A stretch of 64,000 nt of DNA from an uncultured Prochlorococcus sp. GTDB lineage: Bacteria > Cyanobacteriota > Cyanobacteriia > PCC-6307 > Cyanobiaceae. Position numbers and translations under genes: made by a program. The notes beneath the pieces were generated by a model. The model worked only from the letters and a program-made list of their open reading frames with translations. It did no database searches and was not told the DNA's origin. Positions 20,165 to 29,318 of the stretch are shown here, one piece after another. The stretch spans positions 62,001-126,000 of the forward strand of contig CABZFV010000002.1 in the NCBI GenBank assembly GCA_902525075.1, read 5' to 3'. Numbering within the stretch: position 1 is the first letter of the stretch; every line of letters starts with the position of its first letter.

Positions 20165-20446
20165 CTATTAAGCAATAAAAAAAGACTGAATAATGAACTT
20201 CTGCAGGATTAAGATCCAAATTCTTTAATACCTTCCAATTTTAAATAAGAACTCAAAAATTACCCATTATTAAAGAGAGGAATAAATGCGAACATTTTTA
20301 TGTTTAAGCTTTCTTAATTAGCCAGAAAAATGTTACATAAGAAAATAATAGTCAGACAAATATGTGCAATGGCAATTACATCTTTAAGGTATAGAGCAAT
20401 AATTCAATTTTGGTTATAAAGTTTAAATTGATAATTAATAAAAATT
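20165..20446. other. 282-bp non-coding gap between tlyA and purB
   Basis: This divergent spacer holds the promoters of tlyA (-) and purB (+). I see no ORF longer than about 16 codons, no strong hairpin and no recognisable small RNA. A 16-codon ATG frame at 20369-20419 (MAITSLRYRAI...) ends 27 bp before purB. It could be a leader peptide but may well be chance. Confidence 0.5.
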
Positions 20447-21742
20447 GTGATCGAGCGTTACACATTACCCGAAATGGGGAAAATCTGGACTGATAGCGCA
20501 AAATTCCAGAGTTGGCTTAAGGTTGAAATAGCTGCATGTGAAGCAAATTTTTCCCTTGGGAAAATTCCTGAGAATGCCATGAAAGAGATACGTTCAAATG
20601 CAAAGTTTGATGAATCTAGAATTACAGAAATTGAGAAAGAAGTTAAACATGATGTCATAGCATTTCTTACAAGCGTTAATGAATTTGTAGGAGATTCTGG
20701 AAGATACATACATGTTGGTATGACAAGTAGTGATGTACTTGATACTGGCTTATCTCTTCAGTTAAAAGACTCTTGCGAATTGTTATTAGAAGAAATTGAG
20801 AAATTAGAAAATGAAGTCAGATTCTTAGCAAGGAAGCATAAAAATACATTAATGATTGGTAGATCGCATGCAATTCATGGGGAGCCAATTTCCTTCGGTT
20901 TTAAACTTGCTGGATGGTTAGCAGAAATAATAAGGAACAAAAAAAGATTGTTAAAACTTAAAGAATCTGTAGCAATTGGACAAATAAGTGGTGCAATGGG
21001 AACTTACGCTAATACGAATCCCAAAGTAGAACAAAAAACTTGTGATTTACTAGGCTTAAAACCAGATACAGCAAGTACGCAGGTTATATCGAGAGACAGA
21101 CATGCAGAATATGTTCAAACTATTGCACTAGTGGGCGCTTCTTTGGATAGATTCGCAACTGAAATAAGAAATTTACAAAGAACTGATGTTTTAGAAGTTG
21201 AGGAGGGCTTTACAAAAGGGCAAAAAGGAAGTTCTGCCATGCCTCATAAAAGAAATCCTATTCGAAGTGAAAGAGTAAGCGGTTTAGCAAGAATTTTGAG
21301 GAGTTACGTCTTAACAGCACTGGAAAATGTTCCCCTTTGGCACGAAAGAGATATAAGCCATAGTTCAAATGAACGTATCATGTTGCCTGATGTATCAATC
21401 TGCTTGCATTTTATGCTCAGGGAAATGAAAGATATAGTAAGCAATTTGAAAGTTTATCCAAAAAATATGCTCAAAAATTTAAATATATATGGTGGTGTAA
21501 TCTTTAGTCAGAAAGTTTTACTTTTGCTTGTAGAGAAGGGCTTGTCTAGAGAAAAGGCTTATAGTTTAGTACAAAAAAATGCGCATCGGGCCTGGAATAC
21601 TCAGAATGGGAATTTCAAGCAAAATATAGAGAGAGATAATGAAATAATGGATTTTATTGATCAAACTGACTTAGAAAAATGTTTTAATCCTTCAATTCAT
21701 CTCAATAATTTAAGTGTAATATGGGAGAAGTTAGATATCTAG
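20447..21742 (+). CDS. purB: adenylosuccinate lyase
   Basis: Encodes 431 residues from a GTG start at 20447 (MIERYTLPEMGKIW is the usual N-terminus of this family). PurB cleaves SAICAR to AICAR and adenylosuccinate to AMP, releasing fumarate. The superfamily signature GSSAMPHKRNPIRSE is present near residue 262, and the catalytic-base region is TSSDVLDTGL. The fumarase gene fumC follows 48 bp later on the same strand, so fumarate released here could be used by its neighbour. A hairpin lies in that gap. Confidence 0.96.
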   Translation: MIERYTLPEMGKIWTDSAKFQSWLKVEIAACEANFSLGKIPENAMKEIRSNAKFDESRITEIEKEVKHDVIAFLTSVNEFVGDSGRYIHVGMTSSDVLDTGLSLQLKDSCELLLEEIEKLENEVRFLARKHKNTLMIGRSHAIHGEPISFGFKLAGWLAEIIRNKKRLLKLKESVAIGQISGAMGTYANTNPKVEQKTCDLLGLKPDTASTQVISRDRHAEYVQTIALVGASLDRFATEIRNLQRTDVLEVEEGFTKGQKGSSAMPHKRNPIRSERVSGLARILRSYVLTALENVPLWHERDISHSSNERIMLPDVSICLHFMLREMKDIVSNLKVYPKNMLKNLNIYGGVIFSQKVLLLLVEKGLSREKAYSLVQKNAHRAWNTQNGNFKQNIERDNEIMDFIDQTDLEKCFNPSIHLNNLSVIWEKLDI

Positions 21743-21747
21743 GATTA

Positions 21748-21783
21748 CTGAAAACCTTATCTAAGTTAAACCAGTGTTTTCAG
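21748..21783 (+). promoter_or_regulatory. inverted repeat between purB and fumC
   Basis: CTGAAAAC (21748-21755) and GTTTTCAG (21776-21783) form a perfect 8-bp stem with a 20-nt loop. The right arm is immediately followed by AGGAATA and the fumC ATG at 21791. A Shine-Dalgarno-like GAGG (21783-21786) therefore touches the stem. There is no T-run, so it is not a classical terminator. A role in fumC translation is possible but inferred. Confidence 0.4.
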
Positions 21784-21790
21784 AGGAATA

Positions 21791-23176
21791 ATGACAAAAA
21801 ACTTTAGGATTGAAAAAGATAGTATGGGAACGATAGAGGTTCCCATGGAAGCTTTGTGGGGTGCTCAAACACAAAGATCGATAATGAATTTTTCTATTGG
21901 AGAAGAATTAATTCCAATTGAGTTAATTTATGCACTCACCCTCATAAAGAAAGCTGCTTCAGTTGCGAATTTCAATTTAGGTTTAATAGATAAAAGGAAA
22001 AAAGATTTAATTGTAGAGGCATGTACGGAAATACTTGATGGGCTTCACGATTCACAGTTTCCCTTAAAGGTTTGGCAAACAGGTAGTGGTACCCAAACAA
22101 ATATGAACGTTAATGAGGTAATTTCAAATATTGCAGCTTTAAAAACTAATTCAGAGCTTGGTAGTCATCAACCAATTCATCCGAATGATGATGTGAATAA
22201 ATCTCAGTCAACCAATGACACTTTTCCTGCTGCTATTCAAATATCTGTTGTTAATGAAATAATCAAAAATTTAGTTCCAACGATCAGAGAACTTACTAAG
22301 ATCCTTGACAAAAAAAGTGAAGAATGGAAAGACCTTATAAAGATAGGAAGAACCCATTTTCAAGATGCAGTTCCCCTTACTTTTGGGCAAGAAATATCAG
22401 GATGGTCAGAGCAACTTAAAGATGCTGAGAATGCAATTATTATGAGTCTGAATGAATTATATTTCTTACCTCTGGGAGGAACTGCAGTTGGCACAGGGAT
22501 TAATTGTCCAGAAGGATTTTGTGAAGTGTCTATAAAATCAATTTCCAATGATACTAATCTAATGTTCTATAAATCAAAAAATAATTTTTCTATCATGGCC
22601 TCGCATGATCGTCTAGCTCAAGTAATGAGTCAGATAAAAATATTAGCAGGTGCATTATTTAAAATTTCAAATGATATAAAAATTCTATCTTCCGGTCCAA
22701 GATCCGGAATATATGAACTAATTATTCCTCAAAATGAACCTGGAAGTTCTATTATGCCCGGTAAAGTGAATCCAACTCAATGCGAAGCCTTATCAATGGT
22801 TTGCACTCAGATAATGGGTCTTGAATATGCAGTTTCAATGGCAAATTCTAGCGGCACTTTACAGATGAATGAATATAAGCCTCTTATTGGATTTAATATT
22901 CTCGCAAGTTTAAAATTACTTAAAAATGTAATAGAAAACTTCAGAATAAAATTAATTAATGGGATGGAACCTAATCAAAAGAAAATGAAGTTAAATTTAG
23001 AAAATTCACTAATGTTGATTACAGCCATAGTTCCAAAAGTTGGTTATGAAAAAGCAGCTGAAATTGCAAAACTTGCCTTTAAAGAATCATTAAATTTAAA
23101 AGAGGCAACACTTAAATTAGGTTATTTAAACGAAGATGAATTTGATGAAGCAATGAATATCAAGTCAATGATTTGA
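21791..23176 (+). CDS. fumC: class II fumarate hydratase
   Basis: Encodes 461 residues, the standard class II length (no iron-sulfur cluster). It interconverts fumarate and malate. The signature GSSIMPGKVNPTQCE is near residue 317, and other active-site pieces are the TGSGTQTNMNVNEV block (about 97-110) and SQSTNDTFPA. A GAGG ribosome binding site precedes the ATG by 4 nt, unusual in a region where most genes lack one. It is co-directional with purB, which produces fumarate. Confidence 0.97.
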   Translation: MTKNFRIEKDSMGTIEVPMEALWGAQTQRSIMNFSIGEELIPIELIYALTLIKKAASVANFNLGLIDKRKKDLIVEACTEILDGLHDSQFPLKVWQTGSGTQTNMNVNEVISNIAALKTNSELGSHQPIHPNDDVNKSQSTNDTFPAAIQISVVNEIIKNLVPTIRELTKILDKKSEEWKDLIKIGRTHFQDAVPLTFGQEISGWSEQLKDAENAIIMSLNELYFLPLGGTAVGTGINCPEGFCEVSIKSISNDTNLMFYKSKNNFSIMASHDRLAQVMSQIKILAGALFKISNDIKILSSGPRSGIYELIIPQNEPGSSIMPGKVNPTQCEALSMVCTQIMGLEYAVSMANSSGTLQMNEYKPLIGFNILASLKLLKNVIENFRIKLINGMEPNQKKMKLNLENSLMLITAIVPKVGYEKAAEIAKLAFKESLNLKEATLKLGYLNEDEFDEAMNIKSMI

Positions 23177-23186
23177 ATTAACAAAT

Positions 23187-25913
23187 TCAATAATTATTGT
23201 CAATTCTTTTTGTTGCAGGATTAATATCTTCAGAGACTTTTATAAGGTCATTAGATTCAGAAACAGGAAAACGATTAATAGATTTTAATGCAAGCTTTGC
23301 TTTGCTTTTTAATTTATTACTAACACCAATACAGTATTGGACTTGAGAAAGGACATCAATTGATCTTCTAATAATCCTAACTACATCACCTTCGTCTAAT
23401 GAAGTATTAAAAACCAAATCTTTCCATTTTTTTCCTCTCGCCCATTCAGAAATAATTCCAGTCAACTCTGTTTCTAAATAGATAGGAATTTCAATATGAA
23501 ACTTATTTTGTTGAAAAGAGACTAATTTTCTTAAACCATCTAATTCATTAAAAACATCTATCACCTTTAAAGAAGGCTTAAAATTACACCAAAGATTAGG
23601 CCTCCTTACATCAACACATATAGCTTGAATAATTGCAGCTAACTCAGGAGGATCTAAATCGTCCAAATAACCACTAACTAAAACAAGACCAATCCATAAT
23701 TCATTTTCACTTCTTATTGCACCCACTGTTTGTCCAACTTCTGTCAATTCCAAATCATTTAAACAACCAAAATGATTCAAAATTTGTATCAAATCGGTAA
23801 AAGTTCTCCAGTTATGATTTTCTTTATCCTCAAGAAGTTTTTTTCTGATATTTATTTCTTGTTCAACATCAATAATTCTTTTTCTATATTTCTTTAATTT
23901 CTTGGAGTCTCCAAATCTGTGTGCAGGATGATCAGAAACTGTTTCTTCTAAATTGTTAATTTGTTGCTGTTGTGCCAAAACTTCCGTTGTCAAATCATAT
24001 TGTGGAGTTTGTAAATCATTTTTTTTAGAAACTTCAAAAATTCTATCCGCATAACACTGGGATATATCATCTCCCCTAAATACCTCTCCAGAAAAATACA
24101 TCTTTGGCAATTCAAGTCCTAAGACATCAATTGCATCCAAATCATTAAAAATACTTACTATGTATGAGGGTTTTATGAGAATAAATAAATTATCAATTGT
24201 CAAACACAATAAACTCTTAATTTTTTGGGATTCATATATTTTCTTGCAAATTAATCCTGGAACAATTTTTCTTTTCATTTGAGGAGCTTTGATTGAAATT
24301 AAGCTTCCATCTTTAATATATGGGAGTGCATTAGTTATCTCTTCTGATAATTTTTCTGCTGATTGTTTTTCTAAAATTTTCAAGAGTCTTCTCTCTTCTT
24401 TAAGACGATTTCTTAATTTTTCGTATGCATCAAAATCTTTCCATGAAACGTTAGATGTAATTTTTTTTAATTCAATTAAATCCTTATCTAAATTTTCAAG
24501 AATTATATTCTCACCTGATGATTCACCTAAATATAAAAAACTACCAAAACTTCTTTTAATTAATTCTTTAGACTTCTCTAAAGTATAACTTTGTAAAAGA
24601 TTAAGTACCATTCCATAGTTAGGAGTGAATTGACTTTCTAAAGAATTTGGTTTACTAATAGCCAGTGCACTTGCCTCTTTGGCACCTTCGAATCTTGTTT
24701 GTAATGTAACAACATATCCCTGGGTATCTTTTCCTCTTCTTCCAGCTCTTCCTGACATTTGCAAAAATTCACTGCTAAATAATAATCTATGCCCATCTTC
24801 TGTCCTTTTTGATAAAGAAGAAATAACAGTTGTTCTTGCGGGCATATTTATTCCTGCAGCAAGAGTTTCAGTTGCAAAAACAACTTTTATTAAACCTTGC
24901 TGAAATAATTCCTCAACCAATTCTTTCCATGCAGGCAATAATCCAGCATGATGAGATGCAATACCGCGTTTTAATGCCTCGCATTGAGATTTATCTTTAA
25001 TTGCTTCCTTATTATTTTTAAGATAAACATCTAATTTTTGGGATATCATACTTGCTTCTGAATAACTTACTAAAGTTAAATCTTTAATATTCTCAATTGC
25101 CTTGTCACATCCTCGTCTACTAAAAATAAAATAAATAGCTGGCAACATATTTCGTTCAGCTAGTTTCGAGATCACAAAGCCAATTGAGGGAGACTTTGGT
25201 TGCACTATCCTACCCACTTTCCCTCTTATTTTCTGCCCTTTAGGAGCTCTCCAAATCTTACAGTTTGGATGAATTCCATTACCTTTATTATTTAAAAGTG
25301 GATGAAGGCCTTTAACACTACAAAAAATAAAATCAAGTGGGACTGGTCTCTTATCACTATTAATTAGTACTGTGGGCCCATGAACTTTTTCTATCCAATT
25401 TTGTAATTGATCTGCATTGGCTATTGTTGCTGATAAAGCTATTATTTGAGTTCTACTAGGGCAATGGATTATAGTTTCTTCCCAAACTGTGCCTCTTTGG
25501 GGGTCATTCATATAATGACATTCATCTAGAATCACAGATTCTAAATTTTCTAAAGGATCATCAAATTCATCCAATTCGCCATAAAGCATGTTCCTAAAAA
25601 TCTCAGTCGTCATGACTAAGATTGGTGCTTCTCTATTTATGCTTATATCTCCAGTTAAAAGACCAACTTTATTCTCACCATATTGATTAGCAAAATCTCT
25701 AAACTTTTGATTTGAGAGGGCCTTTAAAGGCGTTGTATAAAAAACTCTGCTGTCATGAGATAAGCCTCTATATATAGCAAATTCACCTATCAATGTTTTA
25801 CCTGAACCTGTTGGTGCCGTTAAAACAACAGAATTTCCGCTATTAATAGCTCGTATTGCTTCTAATTGGAAATCATCTAGCGGAAAAGGGAAATATTCCT
25901 CTAAATTAAGCAA
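23187..25913 (-). CDS. Ski2-like DExH RNA helicase
   Basis: Encodes 908 residues. Helicase motif I is APTGSGKT (about residues 34-41), motif II is DECHYMND (about 130-137), motif III is SATIAN, and motif VI is QMSGRAGRRGKD in the second RecA domain. The C-terminal part is helical with a DSHCT-type end. This is the architecture of Ski2/Mtr4-type RNA helicases; cyanobacteria and chloroplasts (ISE2) have one. The likely role is RNA unwinding in processing or decay. It converges with fumC (11 bp between stops). Confidence 0.9.
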   Translation of the reverse strand: MLNLEEYFPFPLDDFQLEAIRAINSGNSVVLTAPTGSGKTLIGEFAIYRGLSHDSRVFYTTPLKALSNQKFRDFANQYGENKVGLLTGDISINREAPILVMTTEIFRNMLYGELDEFDDPLENLESVILDECHYMNDPQRGTVWEETIIHCPSRTQIIALSATIANADQLQNWIEKVHGPTVLINSDKRPVPLDFIFCSVKGLHPLLNNKGNGIHPNCKIWRAPKGQKIRGKVGRIVQPKSPSIGFVISKLAERNMLPAIYFIFSRRGCDKAIENIKDLTLVSYSEASMISQKLDVYLKNNKEAIKDKSQCEALKRGIASHHAGLLPAWKELVEELFQQGLIKVVFATETLAAGINMPARTTVISSLSKRTEDGHRLLFSSEFLQMSGRAGRRGKDTQGYVVTLQTRFEGAKEASALAISKPNSLESQFTPNYGMVLNLLQSYTLEKSKELIKRSFGSFLYLGESSGENIILENLDKDLIELKKITSNVSWKDFDAYEKLRNRLKEERRLLKILEKQSAEKLSEEITNALPYIKDGSLISIKAPQMKRKIVPGLICKKIYESQKIKSLLCLTIDNLFILIKPSYIVSIFNDLDAIDVLGLELPKMYFSGEVFRGDDISQCYADRIFEVSKKNDLQTPQYDLTTEVLAQQQQINNLEETVSDHPAHRFGDSKKLKKYRKRIIDVEQEINIRKKLLEDKENHNWRTFTDLIQILNHFGCLNDLELTEVGQTVGAIRSENELWIGLVLVSGYLDDLDPPELAAIIQAICVDVRRPNLWCNFKPSLKVIDVFNELDGLRKLVSFQQNKFHIEIPIYLETELTGIISEWARGKKWKDLVFNTSLDEGDVVRIIRRSIDVLSQVQYCIGVSNKLKSKAKLALKSINRFPVSESNDLIKVSEDINPATKRIDNNY

Positions 25914-26052
25914 TAATTGTGATTGAAGAGAGGATGAGTTAACTTCTTAATATATGATCTATATAGATATTAATAAACAAAAAATACCTTGCAAACTTTA
26001 ATAGTAAATCTAAATCTTTTTAATTAAATCCACTATATTTGATTCTGCGAAA

Positions 26053-27192
26053 ATGAAAAAAGTAAAAATTCCAAAAAATAGAATCCGTAAATTAAAAACA
26101 TTTTCTTTAGGTAAAAAATCATTCGAACTTCTAAGTTTGAATTCGCAAAATAAAAAACTTATAGACTTATGCAGTAATGATTATTTTGGATTAAGTAGGG
26201 ACAAGGATTTAATAAAAGCTGCTTACGAAATAAGCATGTTAGAAGGTATTGGTTCAGGTAGCTCTAGATTTATTACAGGTTCAAGACCAATACATAAATT
26301 ATTAGAAACAGAACTTGCCAAGTGGCTTGATCAACAAAAAGTGTTACTTTTCCCAAGCGGATTTCAAGCAAATATAGCTGCTATCCAGGCTTTAGCAAAC
26401 AGAAATAGTATCGTAATCGCAGATAAATTGATCCATAACTCTTTATTGGTTGGAGTCAAAGCAGCTCAAGCAAAACTGGTTCGATTTTCACACAATAATT
26501 TAAAAGATTTAGAAGATAAAATTATTAAATCTAACCCTACAAAAAATTCCATTTTAGTTGTAGTTGAATCTCTTTATAGTATGGAGGGATCAACTGCTCC
26601 GCTTAGAGAAATAACGGAAATTTGCAAAAAAAATAGTGTTCAATTATTAGTTGACGAAGCTCATGCAATTGGAATCTTGGGCCCTGAAGGCAGGGGTTTA
26701 AGTTTTAATTGTCGTTCAGATATAACTATGATTACTGGAACTTTTGGAAAAGCTTTTGGAAGCGGTGGAGCTTTTATAGCCTCCAATTCAGAGATTGGAG
26801 AATATCTTATCCAAACAAGTGGTGCATTTAGATATACAACCGCACTTGCGCCATCTTTAGCTGCTGGGGCGCTAGAAGGTTTAAAAAAAATTTTAGAAAA
26901 TAAAGAATGGGGTAATGATTTATTATCTTCTGCGAATGTATGGAAAGATGAAATTATTAAAAATCTAAGTTTTCCAGTTCAGGGAGATTCTCACATTTTG
27001 TCAATTATTGTTGGCCAAGAAGAGAAGGCAATTTATCTACAAAAATATCTGGAAGAAAATGGGTTTTTAGCAATTGCGATAAGACCTCCAACTGTTCCAG
27101 TGGGGCAATCAAGAATCAGAATAACAATACGAAGAAACTTAGATTTTAATTTGCTAAAGAATTTCATTGCAGTATTAAAAGATTTTAAATGA
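26053..27192 (+). CDS. bioF: 8-amino-7-oxononanoate synthase
   Basis: Encodes 379 residues. A PLP enzyme that condenses pimeloyl-ACP with alanine, the first ring-forming stage of biotin synthesis. The N-terminal GIGSGSSRFITGS motif and the PLP-lysine segment GTFGKAFGSGGAF (about residue 235) are clear, as is DEAHAIG, the Asp/His cofactor contacts. It is the first gene of a tight five-gene run and its stop overlaps bioK by 4 bp. Confidence 0.95.
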   Translation: MKKVKIPKNRIRKLKTFSLGKKSFELLSLNSQNKKLIDLCSNDYFGLSRDKDLIKAAYEISMLEGIGSGSSRFITGSRPIHKLLETELAKWLDQQKVLLFPSGFQANIAAIQALANRNSIVIADKLIHNSLLVGVKAAQAKLVRFSHNNLKDLEDKIIKSNPTKNSILVVVESLYSMEGSTAPLREITEICKKNSVQLLVDEAHAIGILGPEGRGLSFNCRSDITMITGTFGKAFGSGGAFIASNSEIGEYLIQTSGAFRYTTALAPSLAAGALEGLKKILENKEWGNDLLSSANVWKDEIIKNLSFPVQGDSHILSIIVGQEEKAIYLQKYLEENGFLAIAIRPPTVPVGQSRIRITIRRNLDFNLLKNFIAVLKDFK

Positions 27193-27893
27193 AACAAATT
27201 ATTACTCAACATGGGTGGGGACTTAATAAATATTTCTGGGATGATTATAAAGTTGATTTTTTAAATAATAATTGGCATTGGCAAGATAATGAAAGGGGGT
27301 ATTTTTCGACAAATAATTATCAAGCAAAATGGATTAAAAGCGAATCTAAAAAAGAAATCAGAATGACTTTATGCCATTCATTTGGTTTTCATTTAATGCA
27401 AAAAAAAATTTTGAAAGAAGCAACTCATATTGTTCTTATAAATTCTTTTAATAATTTTCTTCCTTTAAGTAATAAGAGAAACTTTATTTTGAGGTCTCTG
27501 AAAAGAATGGAAACAAAAATCATAAAAGATGAACATAAGGATATGTTGAAAGAATTTATAAATAGATCATTTATGCCAAATCATATGAATAATAGTTTTA
27601 AAAATATCTTTTATAAAAGTCTAGAGAGTTTAAATAAAACTCTTCTTTTAAGTGATTTAAAACAACTTTACATCAAGAGAGATTTTCCAGTATTTTTAAG
27701 AAAAGATTGCAAAATTATTTTTATAAAATCAGAAAATGATTTAATTCTTGACAACGAATCAAATAATAACTTTTTAGATTCCTTAAATAAAACACTTGAT
27801 AGGAAGCCAATTTTAATTAAATTAGCTCAACAAGGCCATTGCTTGAATAATTTAAATTTATACGAGATCTTACTTAATAAGCTTAATGATTGA
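27189..27893 (+). CDS. bioK: pimeloyl-ACP methyl ester esterase, BioK type
   Basis: Encodes 234 residues, weakly conserved and Lys/Asn-rich. The nucleophile elbow is CHSFG with S64 (LCHSFGFHLM), a GxSxG variant where the first Gly is Cys. A His in QQGHCLNNL near the C-terminus and an Asp in SENDLIL could complete a triad. Known: picocyanobacteria lack BioH and carry BioK between bioF and bioC. It removes the methyl group from pimeloyl-ACP methyl ester, ending the disguised fatty acid pathway. The call rests on position and the serine motif. It overlaps bioF and bioC. Confidence 0.82.
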   Translation: MKQIITQHGWGLNKYFWDDYKVDFLNNNWHWQDNERGYFSTNNYQAKWIKSESKKEIRMTLCHSFGFHLMQKKILKEATHIVLINSFNNFLPLSNKRNFILRSLKRMETKIIKDEHKDMLKEFINRSFMPNHMNNSFKNIFYKSLESLNKTLLLSDLKQLYIKRDFPVFLRKDCKIIFIKSENDLILDNESNNNFLDSLNKTLDRKPILIKLAQQGHCLNNLNLYEILLNKLND

Positions 27894-28656
27894 AATGGAT
27901 AGTAAGAAGTGGAATGAGAAAATAAAAAATAATTTCAATAATGCTGCATATCGGTATTTAGAGCATTCAAATATTCAGAAATTTTTTGCAAATAAGATTG
28001 TTCAATTTATCAAAGAATTAAATCCCAAAAAAAAAGGTGAATGGATAGATCTAGGATCAGGACCAGGACTATTAGCAGATGAAATAGAAAAAAATTTTTC
28101 TTCCCAAAAAGTATCCAGAATTGATTTCAGCAAGAAAATGCTTTTTGAAAATAAATTATCTAGAAAAAAAATTTTATGGGATTTAAATAATGATTTACCT
28201 CCTGAAATAAACAACTGTTCTCTACTAACATCTAACTTTTGCATACATTGGTTAAATAACCCAGAAAAGATTATAAAAAATTGGTTTAGCAAATTAACAC
28301 CTGGAGGTTTTTTAATCATTTCATATCCAACAAAAGATTGTTTTCCTGAATGGAAAGATACTTGTAAAAAAATTGATATTGAATATAGTGGTCTTAATTT
28401 CCTTTGCTCTAAAGAATTATTAAAAGATTTCAAATCAAGTGAAATACATCATTCAGAACAATTTAGTTATCTTGAAAATTTTGAAGATATATATAAGCTT
28501 TTTAGAAGCATAAAAAATGTAGGAGCACAATCAACAAATTGTAAACGCAAAACAGTGAAAGAGTTAAAGGAAATTCAAAAGTTTTGGCCAAAGAATTACA
28601 ATAATACAGTGAACCTTTCATGGCAAATTGAGATTCAAATCATAAAGAAATTATGA
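27886..28656 (+). CDS. bioC: malonyl-ACP O-methyltransferase
   Basis: Encodes 256 residues. It methylates malonyl-ACP with SAM so that fatty acid synthase can build the pimelate chain. The SAM-binding motif is DLGSGPGLLADEIE (about residues 56-69), and the LTSNFCIHWLNNPE region matches BioC proteins. The start at 27886 overlaps bioK by 8 bp; an alternative ATG at 27895 removes three residues. It ends 4 bp into bioD. Confidence 0.92.
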   Translation: MIEMDSKKWNEKIKNNFNNAAYRYLEHSNIQKFFANKIVQFIKELNPKKKGEWIDLGSGPGLLADEIEKNFSSQKVSRIDFSKKMLFENKLSRKKILWDLNNDLPPEINNCSLLTSNFCIHWLNNPEKIIKNWFSKLTPGGFLIISYPTKDCFPEWKDTCKKIDIEYSGLNFLCSKELLKDFKSSEIHHSEQFSYLENFEDIYKLFRSIKNVGAQSTNCKRKTVKELKEIQKFWPKNYNNTVNLSWQIEIQIIKKL

Positions 28657-29318
28657 GTAATCACAAAAATATTTTCAAATTTATAATTTGTGGAACAGAT
28701 ACTGATATTGGTAAAACTTTAATAAGCTCTTTTTTCGTTAAAGGATTAAATTCCTTTTATTGGAAGCCTATTCAAAGTGGTGTTGAATCGCAAACTGATA
28801 GTCAAACTGTTGAAAAACTTTCACAAGTAAGTAAAGAGAAAATAATTAAAGAAGCTTATATCTTTACAAAACCTCTATCTCCTCATTGGGCTGCTGAATT
28901 AGATCAAAAAACTATTAACTTTGACATGTTGAGATTGCCAAAAGTGAAAGGCTCATTAATTGTAGAAACTGCAGGTGGATTAATGGTTCCAATAACACGC
29001 AATTGTTTACAAATAGATCAAATAAAACAATGGGATCTTCCGGTAATACTTGTATGTAAGAGCTCACTTGGCACTCTTAACCATACCCTGCTTAGTATTG
29101 AGGCCTTAAAACAAAGAAATATTGACATTTTAGGTTTAGTAGTCAATGGCGAAAAACACCTAGATAATCCAAAAACTCTAGTTGATTTTAGTGGTATTCC
29201 TTTAATTGCTGAATTTCCTTACATCAAAAAAATGGACTCTAATAATTTAGATATACTATGGAAAGAACTTGAAATTAAAAATAAGTTGATCTCACTTTTA
29301 AAATCAAAAATAAGTTAA
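28653..29318 (+). CDS. bioD: dethiobiotin synthetase
   Basis: Encodes 221 residues. It closes the ureido ring of DAPA with CO2 and ATP. The Walker A loop is GTDTDIGKT (about residues 13-21), typical of BioD. The ATP/metal segment VETAGGLMVPI is around 108-118. It overlaps bioC by 4 bp and is directly followed by bioA (stop 29318, next start 29319). Confidence 0.95.
   Translation: MSNHKNIFKFIICGTDTDIGKTLISSFFVKGLNSFYWKPIQSGVESQTDSQTVEKLSQVSKEKIIKEAYIFTKPLSPHWAAELDQKTINFDMLRLPKVKGSLIVETAGGLMVPITRNCLQIDQIKQWDLPVILVCKSSLGTLNHTLLSIEALKQRNIDILGLVVNGEKHLDNPKTLVDFSGIPLIAEFPYIKKMDSNNLDILWKELEIKNKLISLLKSKIS

Noticed and set aside
20369..20419. 16-codon leader peptide before purB
   Set aside because: Too short to support; no attenuator-like structure or ribosome binding site accompanies it.
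28002..28433. 143-aa minus-strand ORF inside bioC
   Set aside because: Opposite to a well-supported operon gene; composition matches an antisense frame.
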